Source: Manis javanica
Lineage: Eukaryota; Chordata; Mammalia; Pholidota; Manidae
DNA length: 64,000 nt
Assembly (NCBI RefSeq): GCF_040802235.1
Contig: NC_133164.1
Span: 111,184,302-111,248,301 of the forward strand
Direction: 5' to 3'
The position numbers and the translations under genes are program-made. Each line of letters starts with the position of its first letter. Position 1 is the stretch's first letter. The notes below the pieces were generated by a model. The model ran no database searches. It was given only the letters and a program-made list of their open reading frames with translations, and had not been told where the DNA came from. This document shows, piece by piece, positions 53,301 to 64,000 of this stretch.

Positions 53301-54429
53301 AAAGGCAAAACCCATACACCATTGTTTTGTAGGATTCATAATGCATGTAGATGCAATAAATATAACAACTGCGGAGTAAAAAATGACCAAAGAGTAAATG
53401 GACCTCTATAATTACAAAGTTTCTACCCTGTGTGTTTTCTTTCCCAGCTGGTTTCCTTGTAAGGTTCCCTTTACCACTTCCAATATCAGTATGTTATTCA
53501 GAGGCCAAGAATTAACCATGGTCCAGGTAATCTGCAAATATCAGGAATGTACCCCAAGATATTTTGAGTCAATTAAATGGTTAAACAACCATGTAAAATA
53601 ACTGTTGTTTTGTAACCATTCAAGATTATTCTTATCACAAAATCACTCTCATTCATTTGCATGTGGATATGCTTTCTAGCTGAGAGAGAAACGGAGTAAG
53701 TTAAATATGGTCCACCAGCTGGGAACTGCTCATTCCCTGCAGCCTAGCATGTCACATGTGTGAACACATCATCTATGTAGTGGATACACAAACCACGGAC
53801 TTGGGGAATTGGGCATTATCTGTTTCCTAAAGCAAGTTTCCACCTTCAGCAAATGGTCAGAACCTTTAACCAGGTTAGACACAGCCTTTCGTCTAAGTAG
53901 AATTTGATACACTTAAATATTATTTTTTATCACATTTTAGTACAAACATATTTAACAGCATTACTTTCTACTTTTGCAAATTAGTATAATCTATGATATT
54001 ATTGGTCAAATCAATTTTGTGGACTGTTCTGCTAGGCAGATTACCACTCACAGGAAAAACTTCAGAATTTCTTCCTAAAACTCAAAATTTCTAAAAATTT
54101 GATTCAATCCATCATTTATAAACCTTACATAAAATATTAAGAGTGTATGCAACTTATATACATCCCATCTGGGAAGAGCACATTCTGAGTACAGCAGTAC
54201 TGCCTCATTCCTCCCACGATACTTCTCACGTGCAGTACAACTGCAGCGATAATCTCACTTCAAAAGCAAAATGAATAGGCTCCCATGATTAAAACAGTGG
54301 CATTTGGGATGCCCCCCAAACAGACTTGAGTGAAAAGGGATCCCCCTACTCCACAACAGACACATTTGGTTACTTGCACTTATCCACTCAATATAGATTA
54401 TTCTTAACCTTTCAACATATTTTATTAGG

Positions 54430-54500
54430 AGATATGTATCTATATATCATATATATGTATGATATATATATTACATACGTACATATGTAATTTACTGATG
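54430..54500. repeat. AT-rich palindromic microsatellite
   Basis: Alternating TA/CATA units with an imperfect palindrome around 'ttacatacgtacatatgtaa'. Confidence 0.8.
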
Positions 54501-56289
54501 TGAATAATGTGTGGCAATGTCCAGAATTTCCCTATTAGATATAACTTCCCAACATCTCCAACTGAATTATAATTTTACACGACAAGAGAAGCCCATGGGA
54601 TATACATTTACGATGATCATTTCTAACAGAGACAGAGGATCTACCTCTAACATTCCATGAAACCTGAGCCATAAAAAACTAGACAGTTTAAGAAAGTCCA
54701 AGTTCCCAACAACCAAAGAGAAAACTAGCTTAATAGAGTATTCATTAAAATTTTATGGCTATTACTTACTGTATTACTTGAGGTCCTACATAGAAAATAA
54801 GAGGAAAAGTAGTACCACAGATGATCCAAAACTCTAGTGATTCATGAGCAAGTTGGATGGAGGGTCAAAACATGTGTTTTTGATATATCTCAAGTGTAGC
54901 TCCACACTGAAACATATGGTTCTATTTGTTTCTATTTAAATGGCTCATCTATGGTATAGCCAGTGAGATGTTTAATGGCATTTTAAAGTTCCGGCAAATG
55001 GATGCAATCTTTACAATCTCTCTTTCCACATCCAAGACATTAAGCTTCGGCATTCTAAACTTTTGAGCATTTAAGGGCTTGAGACTGTCCATATAGCAGA
55101 GCTAAAAGCAACGTGTCATTTGCCCTTTCATGAAATTAAATGATAACATATTGATTAGATATGCTTTCAAAAGATACGCTTTGACAACAGCTCTGTCCAA
55201 AGATGATCTGAGCTTCAGGATGGGCATGCTTCATTAAAATACCTTCTTAGCTGAGAATTAACTTCCTCTGGGCTGTTTTTTCTTAATTACGTAACTGTCA
55301 CTATCTCTCTGCTGAAGGGAAGGAGGTCTTGAGATTCCACCGCGCCCTGCTTTCCCAGAGCCCCTGGGAAGACGGCATTATTTTACATGTCGGACACCCA
55401 TCCACCATAAACCGCCATTTAAAATAAACAATAAAATATCCCAAAGTATAAAAAAAATACACACTGGCTGCACATGCTATACAGTAAGATGACTTACAAC
55501 ATAATTTACACATGATGAAGTCAGTCAGCCAAAGTGAAATCCCCTCCTTGTTCACAAGCACAGGCGCTTGTTAGATCTGACTACAAGCATGGCTGTGTGG
55601 CTTTTATCTGTAAGAAAAACAAACTGAGATGGGGAAAGCTCGTGTGGTTCCTGGGGAGACCATGCTTCTTAATACACTTCATGTGTCATAGCTTGGTTTT
55701 CCAAAGGCAAATGCTTTTCTCATTTCTTGGCAAGGGGACGTTGGGATTAGAACGGTTGTTGTGTAGAAAGGGCAACATCTGGTAATGAGGCAAGTCTGTG
55801 GAGGTTTCCCCTGGGTGCCCCTGAGTATTAACACACATTTAAAAAAAGCCATTAATGAACACAGTGCAGTCAGAAACATATCCCATCAACCAAGAGTATG
55901 TGAGCTTTTGGAAGGAAAAACTAGACCAGGAAAATGAAGATAGCAGAGGGACCACCATCTGACTGCCTGCTGTTAGTTATCAGGTTCTAGAAAAGAATTA
56001 GCAAAGAAAAACCACCTACAGAAGAGTAAAGGACTAGAAGGGACCCTGAAAGGTCAAGTGAGTAAGTAGGCAAGAAATATTTCAATGCTTGCTCCAAAAG
56101 AACAATAAATTTTCCTAACATTAACTTGGGGTTTCTTTTGCATAGCTCCCTAGACATGCACCGGTTTATTAGAATTTGTTTTTTTTTTTGATGAGAGAAA
56201 GAACTGCATTTTTTAGAGTATTTTAGAGTTCTTGGTGCCAGGCTATATAGGTAGTAAAGCAATAACTTTGGGGCCAAGCAAATCTTGTT

Positions 56290-56460
56290 TACGATTCTGG
56301 CACTGTCATTTAAAGAGCTTGGGATATGGCCCCGGGCTCATTTTTAAAACTCACTGAGCTTCAGATTCCTCACGGATAAAAGTCGAATAATAGTATTTGC
56401 TTTGTAGGATTATCACAAGGATTACAGAAAATTAAGGTGTCTAGCCCAGGGCCTGGTGTG
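56290..56460 (+). repeat. MIR fragment
   Basis: 'tgagcttcagattcctcacg' and 'gtctagcccagggcctggtg' follow the MIR order. Confidence 0.6.
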
Positions 56461-56596
56461 GGCACAGAACAGCCTTGCGGAAGCAGCTTTAGGACAACAG
56501 CAACAAGACAGTGAAAGCAACTCCTCCCAGGCGCTTTGTCTTATGACTCATGTGTTTCTTCTACTTCTTATTCAGTGGAGGCTGTCATCTCTTCTT

Positions 56597-56642
56597 CCAA
56601 AAGTAAAAGAGAGGGAGAAGGGAGGGAGAAAAGGGGGGAGGG
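56597..56642 (+). repeat. Purine-rich tract
   Basis: Almost pure A/G (GGGAGAAGGG-type), low complexity. Confidence 0.9.
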
Positions 56643-58079
56643 AATATGTTCATCCTCTTTTTTCCTTTCTCAGGTTACTCCCACCTCATGAGGAGAACAA
56701 CAAAGATGCAAGCTCATATCCCAGGGATTCAGGAGCCTTCTCGAACTCCGAGCCACACCGCACAAACACGGCCAGGGGATGGAAAGACAGGAAGTGGTCT
56801 TACAGAGTGGAGTAACTGCAGACCTGAGTGCCTCCAGTGGAGGGTGTCGGGGGAGAGCAAGGCAACCCGTGCTGTGAGGCTTAGAAATTGGAGAAACCAG
56901 GTATTAAGGAAAGTGAAAAGCAGAAGACAGCAAGACGATCTGAAAATCTGGTATGAAGCTGGACTTCCAGGCCACTCCCTAACCCCCAAACAATTAGCCT
57001 GATACCCTCTGCCTACCTCTGTAAGAGGCAGAAACTGTACCCAAGAAGTTCAAGACTGGTACACCACCGAGAGCACCGAGTGGAATCCACCCACAAGTAG
57101 ATAATCCTGCCCAGGCACATGGAGTTTCCAAATGTTTTTAGAGAACCCTTTCAATTTAATATTTCATTCCGGAACACTGAAGCCCTCCTGGCAATGGCTT
57201 CTAAAGGCCAGCTGACGGCGGCTCCCTCACATCTTCAGCTAGTCACTCCTAAATGAGGACATACGGGACTGAGAAACTGTAGAGCTCAATCTGTGTAATG
57301 TTTTCAACCATTCCAACCACACTAGGGCATGCGTGGATGTAACTTGGTGGGGGAAGTCCGGGGGCAAAATACCTCTGAAATCAAAATCAGTCAAAGGGAG
57401 AAATAAAGTTTAAGAAACCTGTTTATTTCTTACAAGCAGTCGTCCTGTCTCTCTCGATCCGGCTGCAGCAGAAGAGCGCTCCACTCAACCTCGCCGGTTC
57501 AGATAAACCCTTGCAATTACCTACTGATATGTAGGCGGACTAAAGCCAGGCGAGAGATTCTGGAAATATTGCAATTTTACCCACAATGCCTGAGAAGGCA
57601 GCCCATGAGAAACTCTTGCCAGGAAGAACACAGAACATAAATCCTCAGAGGCAATATTAAAGGCCTGAGAATCTAAAGTGGTCCTGAATTTCTTTGTAAA
57701 GCTCTTTAGAGCGAGGAAGCTTCCCTCTCTTCCTTTTAACCTTCCTCACTTGCCACAACTTTCGAGCTTTGCATGACTTCGCGTGAGCTACCAGAATTCC
57801 TTTTATACCAGATACCCTGAGAACAGAACCCAATTAAACGACTCATCTAGGCATGCTTGGTTCCAGCTTTTGAACCATAAAGTGCTCCTCCCAGGCAAAT
57901 GGAATAATATTATGTTTGTTACAGCAATCAGTAACCTAAAACCAACCCCAAACAAACCTCTTTATTCATTTACATACAAGCTTGTTATTGCCAAAACTCA
58001 ATGACAATATTAAAAGAATCATAAGGAGCATGTTAGACATGACCTGCTCTTATATGTACAATTAGTGATGGTCAAAATT

Positions 58080-58780
58080 ACATGAAGAAAATGGTGGTTT
58101 CTCAAACAATTAAACCCAGAGTCACCACATGATACAGCAATTCCACTTCTGCATATATACCCAGAAGAATGGAAAGCAGACTCAGGTATTTGTCCATAGC
58201 AGCATCATTCATAATAGCCAAAGGTATAAAGAACCCAAATGTCCATGGACAGATAAATCAACAAAATGTGGCACCTTTAATTATATACATGCACACACAG
58301 TGGAATATTATTCAGCCTTAAAAAAGAATCAAATTCTGACACAGGCTACAATATGAACCCTGAAAACATTATGCTATGTGAAGTCACACAAAGGGACACA
58401 TATTGTGTGATTCCACTTATAGGAGGTGCTAAGGCAAATTCACAGAAGGTAGAGTGGTGGTCGCCAGGGGCTGGGAGTGGGGGCAGTGGGGGTGGCTGCT
58501 GTTTAATGGGTACAGGGCATCAGTTGGGGAAGACGAAAAAGTTCTGGAGAGGGATGGGGATGGCTGCACAACAGTGGAAATAAACAACGTCACTGAACTA
58601 CAGACCTAAAGATGGTTAACGTGGTAACTATTACCCCATATACACAAAAAGATTAAACGAGGAAGGCACACTGTTGAAGTCATTCCTCTAACCATTAACA
58701 CCCTGGTCATGGTATCATGTGTGAATTACAGGAAGAGATTAAAAAGCGTGTGTGGGAGGGGTATTCCTAGATGGGGCTAA
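58080..58780 (+). mobile_element. L1 3' end (ORF2 tail and 3' UTR)
   Basis: 'tatatacccagaagaatgga', 'catttcataatagccaaagg'-type text, 'tggaatattattcagcctta' and 'gtggtggtcgccaggggctg' are L1 3'-end landmarks in order. Confidence 0.85.
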
Positions 58781-58879
58781 GGTAACAACCAGAGGGTATT
58801 TATCCCTACAAGGCTGCACGCGATGATACTATATTCATTCAACATTCATCAGGCACCTACAGGAAACAAAGAAGAGCTG

Positions 58880-59110
58880 CTGTTGAGGCCCCCGGGTCTT
58901 GGGGATGTACTCCTGGGTTTGAATCCAGGCTCTGATGCTTTCCAGCTGTGGGACCTGAAATGACTTAAAGTCTAACTCAATTTCCTCATCTGTAGAGAGG
59001 GACAGTCATAGTACCCACCTCACCAACTCTGTGTGAGGGTTCGGTGAGATGCATACAGAGCTTGGCACAGTTACAATTAGCAGAGTCAGTACATGAAGTC
59101 CAACAGGAAA
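58880..59110 (+). repeat. MIR SINE
   Basis: 'gggtttgaatccaggctctg', 'caatttcctcatctgtagag' and 'gttcggtgagatgcatacag' mark a MIR. Confidence 0.8.
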
Positions 59111-62100
59111 TGTAGAAAGAAAGTGGTCTTCCTGCTGTGTCCCTGCTCTGATGCCCACCTCCAGGGCCCCTGGAGTGGTGCAGGGGAGTATCAGGAAGCC
59201 AGCGGCCCCACCACAGCCTGACCCTGCCAGGCTGGCTTTAGAAGCAGCCAGTAGCTGACTGACAGCAATACAAGGGCCGGCGCTGACCCTTTCGTTTCCA
59301 TGATCACTTCTGCTCAATGATGATTTTTATCGGGAAGCAAAATTGAAATTCTCTTGGTCTACTAACGCATTCCTATGATCAGTGCAGTACCATTTCTCAA
59401 CGGTGAAATGCACAGGACTGGATGACCAAGAAGCACCTGGGGGCTGTGGGCAGGAGTCCAAGCTGCAGGCTGAGGTCACCGTGCAGTTACCTTCGAATAT
59501 GCCTCTGCAGGCATCTCCCTCGTTCCCTGGCACAATAACGCTCCTCAGGCTCTCAGGGTCAAGGACCACTGCGCAGGGCTGGCCGGAGTCCAAAGGGGTT
59601 CAGGAGACAAGTCCCTGGGATCGATTCACTTCCTCTTAGCAACTGTGCCAACACTGGATGCTCCAGCTTTCTCCTCACAGTTTCCCCCCATCCTTGCCTC
59701 CCCAAATGAGTTTTCCACCTTGTCAACCCTCATTATCTGGTTTGCTGGCTGCCTTTTCCTTACTTCAGATAAGAAGTTGATCATTTCTGAAGCATAAGAC
59801 AAAACTGTAACAGACTGAAAAAGGTAGTTCGGTATTTTCTTTGTGAAAAAATTAAATAAATGTACATACTTGTTTATCTGTAGTGAGATATTTCTACATT
59901 AAAAGATAAAGATTCAGTTGGGTGTTCATGGTTCTCTTTATGGGGGTGAAAGATGTTCCCCATGTTCTTTTTTGTGTGTTTTCTGATTTTTCTGTAATGA
60001 GCAGGTATTGATTTTGTAATAAGAGAAAAGAAAGGAAATAATAAAGGGATACTGAGGGATTTCGGGATGTTCTGGTCCATGTCTAATGCCAGGCTTGGCA
60101 ATAGTTCCAGAAACTTCTGGAGCCACGTGCATGAGCATATTTGGTCACAACTGCACACAGGCTCCCAGCACGATTCCCTTAGCCCAGGACCTGAGGATTT
60201 ACAGTGTGGACAGACTTGACCAATGAGATTTCACTGAACTGCTTTTGACCACGTCACTTGGAACCAATGTATGGCATTTATTAAGAAACTGCCTGAGGGG
60301 TTTTAGCGTACCATTTAGTAAGAGGTTTACTCCCCTTTTCACCTCAAATAACTGGCTTAACAGAGATTTGCCATAGAGAAGATTTTAACAGAAAAATTGT
60401 CCTCACACCTTTAAACCAACGAATCTCGGCTCATGCTCATTCTCATGGTGGCTGATTTTCAGAGGCACTAAGAGCTGGGAACCATGTGTTACCCCCTGGG
60501 TCACCATCCATGCACAGTACATGGGAAGCAGAGACTATTCTTTGCAACCATAAAGTTCACCATGTGTAGTGACATTGTGGGACCTGGAGCCCTAGTTACT
60601 GAAGTTTTTTTTGTTAAAGATATTTACCATCTTTATTTCAAAATTAATGTATCAGCTCCCAGATTTTTACAGTATGCCTTAAAATGATACCATTTTTAAG
60701 ATGACATTTAATGACTTTCAGTATAAGCACATACAAGTTTTGGGTTCTCAACCACGTCTTCTACTAAACCTACATAAGCGTCGTCTAAGCAAAACTTCAG
60801 TCCTTCACACAGGGGAGTCTTCCCAGGGGATAAGCCTTGAGGATTGTGGAGCCCTCTCTCTTCCAGGAGCCTTACACATATGCTCAGCTCAGGGCCCTGG
60901 CACAGAACCTGCTGGTGGCCTTGCTGGCGACCCACTTGGGGACTCTATGTGTGTACCCTAGTCCCTCTTAAGGCGGAAACATTTCTGGAATTGTTTCCTC
61001 GGCCTTTTGGGGGACTCTTGAGACCAGGAGTTGGCTCAGACATAAATGTGTTTGTTTCAACATATGTCACTGAAGTATTTGTTATTCTATCATTACCCCT
61101 CTAAGCATCCTAGGAATGCCTGAATTAGCGTTAATTAGCACTAGGTTATTTGTAATGCATTACAATGGCATTCAACAAGAAAACCTTATCTTCAAGCATT
61201 CAACTATTCGTGATAAATCAAGCAATACAAGAAGTCATTCCCCAGTGGTTACCACAGCATTTTGGAAGCTTCCCGTCTGGTCTGTTCTTCCCACTCGGGG
61301 CTTTCTCTGCAGTTCAGCCATTGTCTCCTCACTCCCCCTTCTTCTTCAAAGGCCAGATGCAGCCTCAGGATTTCAACTCTGACCTGTCTGCGCATGACCC
61401 CTAAACTACAACCTTCCAGGCATCTTAATTGCCTTCGGTTTGCTTGCCCGTATCTTCTAAGTTTTCTATAATCACTGAGTGTTACTTTTGTAATGAGAAA
61501 AATATTTTCAAACTAAAGGAAAGAATTAATTCCTCACTGCCAAGGTGGAATAGAGAGTCCTCAATGAAGCCAGAGCTTGAAGGCAAATAGTCCACAAGAC
61601 TGTTTTTAAAAATTGCTTTCATTTTCACAAGGTCATTACTGTGCCCGAGATAGCTAGCTGGTCCCCCTTATCTACTTTCTCTGTCTTCCTATTGTAACCC
61701 CAAATTATAGCTGGGTACACAACCACCCAGACAAAGGAAACATTCCGTAGCCTCTGCCCACCAGGTACTGCCTCAGGAATAAGCCCAGTCAACAGGATGT
61801 AAGCAGCAGTGTTGTGTACAACTTTCAGGTGCCACCCTTACATGAAAGGAGGAAAGGAGTGCACGCCCTCCCCTTCTCCACCCTCGCACTGGTGGGGATG
61901 TGAACATGGTGGTGGTGAGCCATCTGGGACACTGAGATCCACACCTGAGCGATGGATGGATCAACATATGAGGGCCTGGGTCCATGAGGTTGTCCAGCTA
62001 CCACATAAGCTAAGTATGTCTGACAGTTTTGCTTAAGAGAAACAAACTTCCATCTTGGTTAAGCTATTATTTTTGGTTTTCATTATAGAAGCCTAATAAT

Positions 62101-62839
62101 ACATCCCCAATGCTAAAATAACTGAAGGAAATGCATGCACGGGAGAAAGGCTACTGAAATGCAAGGTTAGTAAGCCAACAGGGACCTGGAGAAGAACCAG
62201 CCTTTCATTCTGCTCCAGTAACAGCCATACACAGAGCCCTTGAGCCTTACGATACGTCGACCCTTGAAATATAAATGTCAGGAATCTTCTTTGTAAATAA
62301 TCCAAAGCTGAGGAAGTCTCTGCTTTGACAGAGTTATAAGCCTTTCCACACAGTGTGCAAATTTTCACTGGAACTCAGCCCCCCTTTGTGCACTTCAGCA
62401 TGTAAATGAAGCACTTCCAGAAAGATCTCAGTACAGGAACATGTAAATACAATTTGCTGATTCAGATTGTTGTGCATGGGTCAGTCCCTTGGAATTAAAT
62501 GAGAAAGTCTTAAGAGAGTTTCAATTCTAATGACTTTGAAAGGCCAAGGAGACCCAATCTGAGATCTTTCTTCTTAGCTTAATTAGACAGGATGTGACTA
62601 TCCCATTCTTCACTGCATGAAACCCTTGTGGAAAATAAAATACAAATGATATTAATTCAGGTCTAAGTCACCGAAGAGAGAGACTCATGTAGCACAAAAG
62701 TGGGATTCCTCTAAATCATTTACAGATGGGGACAGGAATCTTCTATTTGTTTTAGACACTGAACTATTTAAATAATAATCCAAGAGCACAGCGAAAATTT
62801 CAGTTCAGATCAGTTAGGAACTGGAAGCATTAAGCTTGA

Positions 62840-63020
62840 CTTTATTCAACCAACACTTAAATGAGACCTTACTGTCAGCCATGCCAAGGATTTTTCATAG
62901 GTTATTTGAGTCACATTTCACCATGCTGTTCTGCAGATGGGACAGCTGCAGCACAGAACACTTAACTTATTCAGAGTAGCAGCTGAGGTGGACATGAACC
63001 CAGGCCTTAGGACTCTGGAG
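62840..63020 (+). repeat. MIR-like fragment
   Basis: 'ttattcaaccaacacttaaa' to 'gacatgaacccaggccttag' resembles MIR. Confidence 0.55.
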
Positions 63021-64000
63021 GCCATCTCTTCCCTGAACTGGGTGTTATGGGAGATAAAGAGATGATTCATATTTGCATTTGGTTCTTAAGGAATCAGGTG
63101 GGAGAACTATATATACACAGTCACAGATAAAACAAGATAGAGCATGGAACGCCACATAACAGAAGTGCAATATGTTTCCTTAGTATGGAGAGAAGAGTAT
63201 TTAACTCAGTTCTGGGGCTGCAGAAACGTATGGCCTGCTGGAGTTTCTCCTGCTGCAGAAAGATACATCAGGCCCCCTATGAAAGGGAACTCACTCTCAT
63301 TCTAGCAGCCCTGCCTCTCCAGCTTGGTCCCAAATCTAGGTTCTGTCTTGCAATCTCAACTTCCCTCTGGAGAATAATTCTTCCCATTGTTTTGGAATGA
63401 AATATTAAACCGAAGGGGTTCTTTAAATACATTTGGAAACTATGCACCTGGGTAGGATTACCTACTCGTGAAAGAGTCTGCTCAGTTCTCTGGCTTGGTA
63501 TCCCAATCTGGAACTTGTGCCTCCTAACCTTGAACCTTGTTTAATCTGTAGGTTAGAGAGCCTCTGTCTAGGCCCAGAGCAGAGGCTGAGAGAAAAGAAA
63601 CAGAACAATCTGCAAGGCTACTGAACTATTTCAAGGGAGAGATTAAGAGGGTCTAGAATAGGGTAGTGGGAATTGAAAAATGAGGAGTTTTTCAAGAATT
63701 TTGGAGGCAGAATCTAGAGGATTTCCTGACACACTGTATATAGAGAATAAGGAAAACAAAAAAGTCCAAGACTAGAGATTTATTTGAGTGTAGCTGTCTG
63801 GAGAATGAAGTCACCATTAGTTACGCAGGTTAAATCAGAAAAAGAGCTAAAACCTAAAGATTTTTATAGCACAAACCTGGGGATGACTAGAAAGTATTCA
63901 TTATATTTGGTTTGCTCATATAATGTAGGGTGTGGAGGCCTTGGGCGGCTCAAGGGTGAGACAAGGGTGGAGGTGTGTACCTCTCCGGAGGAACGGGTGA

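Overview
The window is eukaryotic, from a placental mammal. It is AT-moderate, intron-rich DNA full of old interspersed repeats (L1, L2, MIR, MaLR/ERVL LTRs, hAT-Charlie relics). Split coding exons with GT-AG borders are recognisable as CCBE1 (collagen and calcium-binding EGF domain 1), on the minus strand. There is no Alu, rodent B1/B2 or carnivore CAN-SINE. An L1 3' end near 24.3-24.5 kb resembles those I know from Laurasiatheria, so a laurasiatherian is my best guess; I cannot name the species.

Layout. 1-3750: the internal region of a decayed ERVL-like endogenous retrovirus on the minus strand (gag, protease, RT, RNase H, integrase, cut by the window edge). 3.75-18.6 kb: intergenic DNA 3' of CCBE1, with a long antisense L1, LTRs, MER5-, L2- and MIR-type relics and one repeat-free stretch (about 16.2-16.8 kb) that may be regulatory. 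18.6-23.4 kb: probable CCBE1 3' untranslated region and flank. 23,436-51,056: nine CCBE1 coding exons (exons 3 to 11 by human numbering), all with canonical splice sites and continuous phases. 51,057-64,000: part of the very long intron 2, with an L1 5'-type fragment, an L1 3' end and several MIRs. Exons 1 and 2 and the promoter lie beyond the right edge.

Gene content. CCBE1 is the only functional protein gene I can support. It encodes a secreted matrix protein that promotes ADAMTS3-dependent maturation of VEGF-C in lymphatic development. The window encodes the end of the N-terminal cysteine-rich region, two EGF-like domains, a linker/coiled segment, the interrupted collagen repeats and the C-terminal tail.

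Main surprises. (1) Intron 3 carries an inverted, essentially perfect copy of the exon 3 acceptor region and first 31 exon bases (95 matching bases in two blocks). The CCBE1 pre-mRNA can therefore fold exon 3 and its 3' splice site into a long duplex, like the intronic complementary sequences that direct A-to-I editing. (2) That copy lies between 31-bp inverted arms, and every junction has microhomology, which points to serial replication template switching inside a MIR. (3) About 0.5 kb away a 5' half of tRNA-Lys(CTT), ending at the anticodon, is inserted with perfect 17-bp target-site duplications. (4) A one-base expansion in an A6 run truncates the CCBE1 C-terminus relative to the conserved tail. 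(5) The region just upstream of exon 4 is duplicated in direct orientation 1.1 kb away.
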